64,000 nucleotides of DNA from Paraspadella gotoi (lineage: Eukaryota > Chaetognatha). Positions 38,301 to 50,300 of the stretch are shown here, one piece after another. The position numbers were made by a program, and so were the translations under genes. The stretch is from the NCBI GenBank assembly GCA_051294375.1, contig CM119263.1, positions 30,443,376-30,507,375 of the forward strand, read 5' to 3'. The notes beneath the pieces were generated by a model that saw only the letters and a program-made list of their open reading frames with translations, searched no databases and was not told where the DNA came from. Positions within the stretch are counted from its first letter, which is position 1; every line of letters begins with the position of its first letter.

Positions 38301-41300
38301 CTTTTCTACAAAGATATTCTCTTTGCCAAAATTTAAAGAGAGATCTTTGTTGTTGTTGTTGATGACGGTGATGTAGCCGTGATTTGGCTTGGGAGGCTTC
38401 AAGTACTGAGTCTCCAATACGAGCTCCAATCCGCCTGCGATCAAATTTAAATTCCCTATTGCCGGGATACGCTCAATCCTCTCCCATCTCTCTCAGCTCG
38501 GACCGGCGATGATGAAAGCAATGGCCGCAAGAAACAATCCTCCCCCGATCCTCCTTAGAGGCCAGGTCCTGATGCCGCTCTTGTCCACCAGTGGGTAGAT
38601 GATGTAATCAAAGATAGGGATAAAGAGGATGATCAGAATCGGGTTGACCACTTGCATCATTTCCGGCTGAAAAAACATGTTGCCGACCCGAGAGTCCATT
38701 TGGTAGGATTGAATCACCAGCATCGTTCCCTGAGTGGAAGAGAGAAAATTGGGGTGGGGGGGGCATTGGGAAAGGGAAGGAAATTCTCTCTTTCCTATGA
38801 TCACCTGCTGGTCATAGAGCGACCAGAAAAAGGGCAATGGGGCAAAGATTAGGACCAACTCGAAGATTGCCTTTACATCGGCGATCAGTTGGTCCGAATA
38901 AAACCCCTGAGCCCAGTCCAGCCAATGAGCGCGCTTGATGCCCGACCCGCGGTTGCGACATCTCTCGCTTATCGCCTTGTTCACCACGCGTACAAAATCT
39001 GGTTAGAAGAGACGAGGATTAGCTGTTTCGATTTAAACTTGTATTTTTCTACTTTCCTACTCATTTAGTATTACAATAGTTTTCTTAATTTTTGTTATTT
39101 GTTTTTTTATCGTCGCAATCGCTTTTGCACATAAGTGGCGTCGTCGTCGTCTTCGTTGTCGTCGGCGTTCCAAAGTATAGATCGCCTTTTTTATGATTAA
39201 ATTTGGGTGTATGAAGCTGAAATTTTATATACAGCTTCTCATCATCGATGTGCTTAAAATTGGGTCAGGACAGTTATTAAATATGTTTTGTTTACGTTTT
39301 ATCAAAACAAACATTTCTTTTCTTTTATTTTTATGTTTCCTTCTTTCTCTCTTTTCTCTGTCTGCACATCACATATAATAAAATGTAGTAACTGGTGGAG
39401 CAGAGCATTCTGCCAACTCTCGACAATGCAGTGTATTAACAAGAGGCTAACAAATCCGCAGAAAACAAAGTAAAATTGATACTCAAACAAAAGTCTCTCA
39501 ATCAACATATGCAAGCAGGGTAAAAATCAACACTAATAGTAATACAATTGGAGATGACAATCTTACAAACATATTTTTCAGTACTGCCTGTATGGTCAGA
39601 GAAATTGCGGGAACTGAGAAAGAAAGTCTCACAGACACATCTTTTGGACATTAACAGAAAAAATTGTCAAAAATTTCAAGAAACATAGAACGTTTATTGG
39701 TAACAGTATGTCTGATAATCCAATCCTCCCAGAAACTGTGGTAACAACAGAAAACCAAATACTAAGTGACACATCATCCAATCCAAACTCTATCTCTAAA
39801 ACTCTGTCTCCGGACCCTGGTTTCACTCAAATTAAAAATTGGGGGATAGCCCATGTCCAGCACTCACAGACATAAATTCCGGAGAAAATCTCGAGCTGAA
39901 ACAGTTTTCCAAACAAGCCAACAATTTCTTAATGCTCAATGTCTCACAGAGGGCAGAAGACTGAGTTCTGGAAGAACTCTTCCTAAAGAACCTGTTGAAA
40001 ACTCTAAATCAAACTAAAAATTCACGAAAACCACCAGAAAAGCCAAACAGTCAGTCATGGAAACTGAACATAACAGCATTAACATTCTTTTCCTTAACAC
40101 AAATGGCAATCCATCGAGATTGACTGAACTAAAAAACTTAATAGCAACACCTAATGATAAAAAAGCGAATAATATTGGTTTTCAATGATATTAGACTTAC
40201 AATGTAAATTCTTTAAATTTTAAAAACTTTAAATTTTTGATCAAAAACAAATCCATGAACACAGCATCAGCAAGTGGTGTCGTGATTGGCGTGCCCTGTG
40301 ATTATAGTGCTCGTGAACTTAATGAAAGCTCGAACTTCAATGAGGGGTTAATAGCGGAGATCCAATCCCTGAGGGAGAAAATATTGTTATAGGCCACAAT
40401 GTAACAATCATCAGGTTGTTCTTTTCCAGAAAATTTCATTAAAAAATGGTCTGAAGTGGAAAATTCAAAAAACAAAATTCTACTAGGCGACTTTAACTGT
40501 CCTTCTAAGTACTTAGGGTCAAGGACTGATTCCACTTGTGGCGAAAATTTAGTGGATTTAATTGTGAAATATCAACTAAATAGTGTGCACAATGAAAAAC
40601 CGACTTACATCAGTAAGATAAATGGGGAATGGAACATTTTAGATTATGTTTTCTGTGATCAATTTACAGCAACAAATAAAAAAACTATGAAGTGTTAGAT
40701 GATGTGGGAAGTGACCATCTCCCAAGCCTTACAAAAATTATGTTCAACCAAACAAACAATAAACGACAAGTGGTAAAGAAAATTGATTATGAAAAATTTA
40801 AGAATTCCTGTCTCGTTAATTTCAACAATATCTTAACAGATAAGTCTTGGCACTTAAAAAACACAGAGGAAAAAGTCGAAATGTGGACAAAAATTGTACA
40901 GCAGGCAAAAGCAGAGAGTGAATACGAGTGCCAGCTTCGAATTTGGAAAGGACTTAGTCTTAAAAGAATACAATAAACGCGATAAAAAGGAAACGTGCCA
41001 TGGCGAAAGAAAAAAACAACAAAAAAATCACTTTGATCAACTTACTGCAGCTGAAAAAGCTAAGTGGAGAAAGGAATTCAACTTCATCTCTCGTGAAGTT
41101 AAGAGAAAACTTAAAGAAGAAGAAATTTCACGTAATCAATACATATGTGAAAAAATTGAGAATGAAAAGACAGCGGGAAAAAGTGGAAAATGATAAACAG
41201 CATTATTGGATATAAAAAAGAATGTAAGCAAGCTGATTGTATGTTGAAAAAGGAAGATGGGTCTTTCACCAAAAACAAAAAAAGAAAAACTCGATCTCTT

Positions 41301-44300
41301 AGCAGAAAGAATGGAAAGTGTTCATTCTCTTCCCAAACCAAATACTAAAAATCAATGGATCTTTGATGAAGTAGATCATTTCAAGAATGAAAATAAACAA
41401 ATACTCGAACCTAGTTTTACTAACAATCCATCTGAGTTAGAAAAATCTTGCAATATTTGAAACCGTAGTAGGCTTCATAAAAGATTTAAAAAATCGATCT
41501 GCTCCAGGAAAGGATGGCATCACACACAGTCATGTTGAAAAGTCTTCCAATGTTAGGAATCATTCTTCTGGTTGAGATCATGAAAGAATGTTTAATGAAA
41601 GGTGACTTTCCAAGGGCATGGAAGCATTCAAATCTAAGAATGCTTCATAAGTCGGGGAAGGATCCAACAGATGTAAAAAGTTATCGACCAATAAGTTTAA
41701 TTTCAGTTGTTGGAAAACTCCTAGAAAGATGTATAAAAATTGAGTTTGTTAATCAAACTAAAATACTGCAATCGATGGACCCACTTCAATCTGCCTATAT
41801 TAAAGGAAGAGGTGCTCAAGAAAACGTGGTCAGACTTGTTGAAGATATTAACTCAAGCTTCAGGAAGAAGAAAGTGTACAGTGGCTGTAGCCCTAGATTT
41901 TCAGTTGCATTCAATTCAATGTGGAGTGACGGCCTTATACTAAAAATGTTCAAAGCTGGGTATCCCGAAAATCTGTTGAGAATCGTCTATTCATATCTAA
42001 AAAACCGAGAAATGAATGTCACTGAAGGGGATCTCGTTTCAAAGACGGTAATTTTGCAGAAAGGAGCACCACAGGGCGGCATAATAAGCCCTAACCTCTT
42101 TACATTCTATGTAGATGACTTACCAACGCAACACGGGTTAATCAGCAAGGGTGCCAAATATGCAGATGATACCTCAGTTTGGGCAAAAGGAAAAACAATA
42201 AAAGAAGCTCAAAGTAAACTACAGCCTGTTCTTCATAAAATTATTACGTGGTGCGAAACATGGCAACTCCAGCTTTCTCCGGGCAAATCGGTCGCAACTA
42301 TTTTCAGCAGATGCCCAAGGCACCAAAAGGAGAATCTTGAACTCTACTTAAGAGATGAAAAAATAGTCACTAGTAAAGAATTTACTCTACTAGGAATGAC
42401 TCTGGATGAGAAACTAATGTGGACAAAGTTTATCGACCAGCTTGGTGACAAAGCTAAAAAAAATTTTGCAATCAATAAACTTGTCAAAAATAAAAAAAGC
42501 AACAATTTCAAAACCGTGTTTCAGGTGTACAATAGTCTTGTTCTTTCAATATTTGACTACTCGAGCATTGTCTGGCTCACCATGTCAGACTATCAATGGT
42601 CAAAAGTTGAAAAGCTCCATTTGCGTGCTCTCAGAACCTTTTTACGACTTCCAATCCACACATCAGCAAAAACTAGTCTATGACGCTGCAGGTATACCTA
42701 CTTTGAAAGATCTAATTATTTCAAAAGGAAAAAGAAGATTAAAGGATATTGTGAAAAACAATTCTCTCTTCAAACCAATTTTAGAAGAACTAGATCTAAA
42801 AAATCCCAAATCTCACAAATCTCCACTCACATTTTGCTACGAGGAAGATAAGAAGTCAAACCAATGCTGTTTAGAGTTTTATGGTTGTTATTGCCCTAAC
42901 CATTCTTCTTTTTAACTTTTAATTTTTTTGATCTATTACCAATTTTATCGTTTTTTGTTTTGAAAAGTTATCGTTTTTTTGTTTTGAAAAGTTATTTTCA
43001 AGATCTTGAATTGTATTTTAAACATCGTAATTTAACTGTACTTTACTTAAAAGGCTGTATAGGCCGCATTAGGCGTGCCAAGGCCGTATCTGTTTTATAC
43101 ATTCAATACATTCTCCTCTTTCCCTAGTGCTGATTCATCGGGGAAAAAACGATACTGCAGCTGGCTCTGCAGGGGCTCTTTCTTTTTCTTTCTTTTTTCC
43201 TGCTGTTTTTGCTGCTGCCTTTTGATTTCTTTCTTTTTTTTCTCTCTCTCTCTCTGCGTTTTTATTAAAAAAACAAGTTTGAACAAACTATGTCGGATCT
43301 GCCTACGATAATTAAGTGGTAATAAGCTAACTTGGTCAACTTGCATAATTTAATAAACTTGCATTATTTGGTCAACTTGCATAATTTTGTCAGCTGGAAT
43401 AATTTGGTCAACTGACAATTTTTTTTTCAGAAACTGTAACTTTAATTTTCTTCGGTACTTTATTATATTTTTTAATTGACAATCGCAAAATAGAATTTTT
43501 CTTTCTGTTTATAAATTAATTTGATTTTTTTTAGTATCAAAATTTGTCGTCAATCCAGGTTTTTCTTAAGCGATTGCGACGATCCTTATACTTTTTTTTT
43601 GCTTCACATCTTTCTTCTTATCCTTCTCGTTTACACTCACCCTTGACTCACCCTTGTGAATGCTTCCCTCAGGCGGAAACTTGACGTAACCAATGGTGAC
43701 GCCGCCTATGACGAAGAAAACGACTGAGAAGAGCATGAGGATCGCGGGAACTCCGAAGGCGAGTGGATAGCAGGTATCTTGGTCGAAGCAGGCGACGTTA
43801 CCTGGGTGGAGAAAGAGGTCAAGCTGAGACTGGCTAGTGAAATGAGACTAAATTAAGTCTGGAAAAATAAAATGTAATCTGGAAGGGAGCTGACTCGCTC
43901 TCAAAGTGACCCGAGACTCAAGTGAATCTCTCTCTCTGCCTTGGTGACGACTGGCACTCGATGAGGAGGAGGGGAAAAGGGATGAAAAAAGAGGTGGAAG
44001 AGGAAAAAGATCTGTGGCTCGGGCTCGTGAGAAGAGGAAAACGGGAAACTATATGAAAGTACTACTCTTCCCTCTCTGTGCCTCACCCTTTACCTGAGAT
44101 GACTCGATGGGTCTTCATAGACGTATTGAGTCATCGTAAAGAAGGAAAAGGAGGGAAAGGAAAGGAGAAAGGGAAAAGGGGAAAGAAACAAGGGAGGAGG
44201 GAGGAAGGAAGAGAGTGAATAGGTATGGGGGGTATCAAAACAAAAACAATCTTTCTTTGGTCTAGTCAATCTTGGGAATCCCTGGCACTCATCCAATGTA

Positions 44301-47300
44301 ATTAAATTCTCAATTTGTAATGGCAGTTTTGAAGCAAATTTTTAGCGTATTACTTTTCTTTCAAATCTGACTGAAATTTTATATTTAACAAATAAACGTT
44401 TATTAGAATCTTAAACGGGGCGAGTGAACTTTATTCGCGAGATGGGCTTCCTTGTCGACGGAAAGGGGGCAGATGGCCGGCTCCTGGAGGGGGGGGCGGG
44501 TGGCTGGTTTGTTTTACAAGGCCCTCAACTTCTTTCTTTCAAGTCCTATTTTTCCCTCTCCCTCTTTGTCATTCCAGTGGTCTGTCCATCTCCTTTCGTT
44601 TGGGTCGAGATGTTTGTTTACACCCCGCCTTTTTTTCTTCCCGGATCTCAGGCACGCTCTCCTCCCGGTGGCGTTCCCGTCGTCGCCTCTTTGGCGGTTC
44701 CTTCGGTGGTCTCTTCCGGTACCAGGTAATTGTTTGTCACGTCGGTCAAGAGGTGAACTATCTCCACAACGTATCGGGGATGTCCGGCCCTTTGTTTGAT
44801 CCACTCCAAGCTCAACCTGATGGCCGCTTACGCCCTTTCGTCTCTTGATTGCGCCACATTACTTCCGAGGAGTCCCATAAGTCCACGTCTCCGATTCTCG
44901 TCCGGCTCCAGTGTCTTCGTCATTGTCAAGATCGCTCTCCTTTACTCGTTTTTGTATACCATGGTGGCCATTACTTTCCTGTCCTCACGAAAGTCCTTGA
45001 GCAACGATGTCCAGAACTCGACGCCCATCCAATATTTCCTACATGGATGGAACTCGACGCTCCATGATGTCGCTTCCCCTTGTGCCGTCTGCACCACCGG
45101 CGGTTTCGCCGTCGCGATCCATTTGTCGGCCATCCACATCAATTCTCTTCGCTTCTCACGCTTCCTGTCCACCCAGTAGCCCTCGGGGGTGAATCCCGGA
45201 TGCAGAGTTGGTCCATCTTCACGGCGATCGCCACGGGGATCTCCTTGCTGTTGTCGTTGTTCTTCTCTTCGCTTCTGGGGCCTCTCCCTTCGCTGCCGAA
45301 TCGGAGCTGTCGGGCGTCGGCTCCAGTCCCACTTCTGGTTGCTTCATCCATCCGCTTCTTTTTTGCGGGCGTTGTCTCGTCGGACTCTGTCCAGGATCGC
45401 AGTCTCGTCTCTCGGGGAGAGCTGTGGCATCTTCTGGAACATCCATCGTCTTTTCTCGAGCTTCCTCCTTCCGATTCGTCAATGAGTTGGCGGTTTACGT
45501 TCCAGACAAACGTCATTGTCTTGGAGGATTGTTCATCTCGACACCACTATGGAATTCAGATCTTCGCGTGTCGGTCTTCTTCCGTTATCTTCGCCGGGCA
45601 TGCGTTCCTTTGGCGTCGGTCGTAGGTTCTTGGGGTCGTAGGTTCGATGCCGCTAATTGGGCGCCACTGAGACTGGCTGGTGAAATGTCGGCTGCCTCTC
45701 TAGGAGTAACAAAAAAATATGAGACTAAATAGTCTGGAAAAATAAAATGTAATCTGGAAGGGAGCTGCCCCTCTCAAAGTGACCGAGACTCAAGTGAATC
45801 TCTCTCTCTGCCTTGGTGACGACTGGCACTCGATGAGGAGGAGGGGAAAAGGGAAAAAGAGGTGGAAGAGGAAGAAGATCTGTGGCTCGGGCTTGTGAGA
45901 AGAGGAAAACAGGAAACTATATGAAAGTACTACTCTTCCCTCTCTGTCAAGCCTGATCCAACACAGAAGCGAAGGCGTATCAATCCGATCAAGTTATGCC
46001 ACTGCACCATGACTGATATTGATTCTTAAAAAAAGGGCATTGGTAAAGTCTGAGCCAAAAATGCAGCAAACTTCTGGCGCAACCATAGTTGTAAGTCTAT
46101 TTCCATCAGTTTAGGGTAAGTATTTTTTTTTTCCAAAAGCTGGTTGCCTTCTTTGGTCTTGAAGAACACGTAGATGAGGGGGGATATAGATCTTTTCAGC
46201 GCAGGTTTGAGGGATCATGTATTCTTTCCAGGGTCCAGTTCTTTCATTTCTTGATTTTGATTCCCATTTATTGACCGGAGACTGATAAGAGCAGGCTTGA
46301 TTTTTGTATTGATTCTTGTTTAAGTTGATTCTTGTAAATGAAGTATCTCCTTGGATTTTTCCAGCTTGAGTTTCCACATCTTTAGCATAGTCTTTGACAG
46401 TTGGTAAGTGGGTCTGCACTTGAGAATCAGTCTTGGCAACATTGGTTTGTGTTGAAACTGAATCAGAAATGATATTGATTTGGATAGTTTGGGAAGAGGA
46501 GGTTGAGTAGGGAAATTTTGTCTGAGTTGATTTATTGCAACTAGCCTTGCTTTTGTGTCTGGGTTGAAGCATTGGCTTGGGTGAAATAGGTTTGAGTTGA
46601 GGTGGAGACAGTTTGGGTTTTTAAAGGCAGAGGGGACATATGTGTATTCTGTACCAAAGCAAGTAGATCCATTATATTCTTGTCCAGAATTCGTGGTTTG
46701 CATTATTAGTATGTAATCTTTTAGAGAAATTCATCAGGTTTTCCAAGATGCCAATATATTCTCCTTTGAGGTCATCAGAACTGATTGGATCTTTAAAGTT
46801 GATTGCTGCCATTTTCAGGGAATGTCTATTCTATATTCCACATTAAGGGACTTGCTATTTCCGTTTCTTTAAGAGGTTAAAGTCCAATCTCAACTTTCGC
46901 CATTTTCAGTGCCGAGAGAGAGAGAGAGACAGACAGAAGCAGAGAGAGAGAGAGAGAGAAGAGGAGAGAAGAGAGAGAGAGAGAAAGAAAGAAAGAAAAG
47001 AAAAAGAGTTGATCGATTCTTGTTTTAGTCGCCAGGTTCAAAGTTTGATGTTTAGATTTTGAAAATTCCAAGTTTCGGTTGACAAAGAGTGAAGAGAAAG
47101 GAGAAGTTATCATGCAATTAACATAAAGTAGGGTTTTCTTTCTAAAATTATGCAATTTCTTTGTAGTGATTTTAATAGTTATTTTGTAATTTTTTTTTTT
47201 TTTAGATGGGAGTTTGTAAATTTGGTTTATCCCTCCGCAAAAAAAATCCGTTGAAATTCTAGAAAAAAAAAACAAAACTTTCCTTCACTAACAACCAAAA

Positions 47301-50300
47301 ACAAACTTAAAAAATAAACCAAATTTACAAACTTCCCATCTAAAAAAAAAAAAATTACAAAATAACTATTAAAATCACTACAAAGAAATTGCATAATTTT
47401 AGAAAGAAAACCCTACTTTATGTTAATTGCATGATAACTTCTCCTTTCTCTTCACTCTTTGTCAACCGAAACTTGGAATTTTCAAAATCTAAACATCAAA
47501 CTTTGAACCTGGCGACTAAAAACAAGAATCGAGTCAACTCTTTTTCTTTCTTTCTTTCTTTCTCTCTCTCTCTCTTCTCTCTCTTCTCTCTCTCTCTCTC
47601 TCTGCTTCTGTCTGTCTCTCTCTCTCTCTCGCGCACTGAAAATGGCGAAAGTTGAGATTGGACTTTAACCTCTTAAAGAAACGGAAATAGCAAGTACCCC
47701 TTAATGTGGAATATAGAATAGACATTCCCTGAAAATGGCAGCAATCAACTTTAAAGATCCAATCAGTTCTGATGACCTCAAAGGAGAATATATTGGGCAT
47801 CTTGGAAAACCTGATGAATTTCTCTAAAAGATTACATACTAATAATGCAAACCACGAATTCTGGACAAGAATATAATGGATCTACTTGCTTTGGTACAGA
47901 ATACACATATGTCCCCTCTGCCTTTAAAAACCCAAACTGTCTCCACCTCAACTCAAACCTATTTCACCCAAGCCAATGCTTCAACCCAGACACAAAAGCA
48001 AGGCTAGTTGCAATAAATCAACTCAGACAAATTTCCCTACTCAACCTCCTCTTCCCAAACTATCCAAATCAATATCATTTCTGATTCAGTTTCAACACAA
48101 AACCAATGTTGCCAAGACTGATTCTCAAGTGCAGACCCACTTACCAACTGTCAAAGACTATGCTAAAGATGTGGAAACTCAAGCTGGAAAAATCCAAGGA
48201 GATACTTCATTTACAAGAATCAACTTAAAAAGAATCAATACAAAAATCAGCCTGCTCTTATCAGTCTCCGGTCAATAAATGGGAATCAAAAATCAAGAAA
48301 TGAAAGAACTGGACCCTGGAAAGAATACATGATCCCTCAAACCTGCGCTGAAAAAGATCTATATCCCCCTCATCTACGTGTTCTTCAAGACCAAAGAAGG
48401 CAACCAGCTTTTGGAAAAAAAAAATACTTACCCTAAACTGATGGAAATAGACTTACAACTATGGTGCGCCAGAAGTTTGCTGCATTTTTGGCTCAGACTT
48501 TACCAATGCCCTTTTTTTAAGAATCAATATCAGTCATGGTGGAGTGGCATAACTTGATCGGATTGATACGCCTTCGCTTCTGTGTTGGATCAGGCTTGAC
48601 AGAGAGGGAAGAGTAGTACTTTCATATAGTTTCCTGTTTTCCTCTTCTCACAAGCCGAGCCACAGATCCTTCTTCCTCTTCCACCTCTTTTTCCCTTTTC
48701 CCCTCCTCCTCATCGAGTGCCAGTCGTCACCAAGGCAGAGAGAGAGATTCACTTGAGTCTCGGTCACTTTGAGAGCGAGTCAGCTCCCTTCCAGATTACA
48801 TTTTATTTTTCCAGACTATTTAGTCTCATATTTTTTTTGTTACTCCTAGAGAGGCAGCCGACATTTCACCAGCCAGTCTCAGTGGCGCCCAATTAGCGGC
48901 ATCGAACCTACGACCCCAAGAACCTACGACCGACGCCAAAGGAACGCATGCCCGGCGAGATAACGGAAAGAAGACCGACACGCGAAGATCTGAATTCCAT
49001 AGTGGTGTCGAGATGAACAATCCTCCAAGACAATGACGTTTGTCTGGAACGTTAACCGCCAACTCATTGACGAATCGGAAGGAGGAAGCTCGAGAAAAGA
49101 CGATGGATTTTCAAGATGCCACAGCTCTCCCCGAGAGACAGACTGCGATCCTGGACAGAGTCCGACGAGACAACGCCCGCAAAAAAGAAGCGGATGGATG
49201 AAGCAACCAGAAGTGGGACTGGAGCCGACGCCCGACAGCTCCGATTCGGCAGCGAAGGGAGAGGCCCCAGAAGCGAAGAGAAGAACAACGACAACAGCAA
49301 GGAGATCCCCCGTGGCGATCGCCGTGAAGATGGACACACTCTGCATCCGGGATTCACGCCCCGAGGGCTACTGGGTGGACAGGAAGCGTGAGAAGCGAAG
49401 AGAATTGATATGTGGCATGGTCGACAAATGGATCGCGACGGCGAAACCGCCGGTGGTGCAGACGGCACAAGGGGAAGCGACATCATGGAGCGTCGAGTTC
49501 CATCCATGTAGGAAATTTATTGGAGGGCGTCGAGTTCTGGACATCGTTGCTCAAGGACTTTCGTGAGGACAGGTAAAGTAATGGCCACCGATGGTATAAC
49601 AAAAACGAAGTAAAGGAGAGCGATCTTGACAATGACGAAGACACTGGAGCCGGACGAGGAATCGAGACGTGGACTTATGGGACTTCCTCTCGAAGTAATG
49701 TGGCGGCAATCAAAGAGACGAAAGGGCGTAAGCGGGACATCAGGTTGAGCTTGGAGTGGATCAAACATAAGGGCGCGGACATCCCGCGATAACGTTGTGG
49801 AGATAGTTCAACCTCTTGACGCGACGTGACAAACAATTACCTGGTACGCGGAAGAGACCCAGCCGAAGGAACCTGCCAAAGAGGCGACGACCGGGAACGC
49901 CACCGGGAGGAGAGCGTGCTGAGATCCGGAAGAAAAAGGCGGGTGTAACAAACATCTCGACCCAAACGAAAGGAGATGGACAGACCACTGGGAATGAACA
50001 AAGAGGGAGAGGAAAAAATAGGTACTTGAAGAAAGAAGTTGGAGGGCCATTGTAAAACAACCAGCCACCCGCCCCCCCCTCAGGAGCCGGCCAAATCTCC
50101 CCCCTTTCCGTCGACAAGGAAGCCCATCTCGCGAATAAGTTCACTCGCCCCGTTAAGATTCTAATAAACGTTTATTTTGTTTAAATATAAAATTTCAGTC
50201 AGATTTTGAAAAGAAAAGTAATACAAGTCTAAAAATTTGCTTCAAAACTGCCAATTACAAATTGGAATTTATATTACATTGGGATGAGGTGCAGGGATCC

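Larger units (their letters stand above)
43825..45949 (-). mobile_element. 2.1-kb non-autonomous LTR retrotransposon (gag-only)
   Basis: Two direct terminal repeats bound the element on the minus strand. The 5' LTR is 45949-45668 (282 bp) and the 3' LTR 44085-43825 (261 bp). Both begin TG and end CAGTCTCA. Right after the 5' LTR is a primer-binding site, and right before the 3' LTR a purine run AAAGGG. The interior (44086-45640) has one interrupted gag-like frame rich in Arg/Glu/Ser, with WVDRKREKRRELM-type and WIATAKPPVVQTAQGEATSW segments. I see no protease, reverse transcriptase or integrase, so it depends on another element. A 27-bp indel distinguishes the LTRs. The host-gene exon acceptor lies only about 24 bases beyond the 3' LTR. 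Target-site duplication is unclear (at most GCT). Confidence 0.8.
39912..47230 (+). repeat. Left arm of a 7.3-kb-arm palindrome
   Basis: Reads forward through the LINE, SLC15 exon 43801-43652, the LTR element and the ORF1-like fragment. Its reverse complement follows at 47314-54688, recognisable throughout. This arm keeps the SLC15 exon intact and is contiguous with the downstream exons of that gene, so it is likely the genuine one. Confidence 0.9.

Noticed and set aside
48826-50144. Open frames in the right palindrome arm (gag-like and others)
   Set aside because: They are the inverted, indel-ridden copies of the left-arm LTR element and not separate genes.
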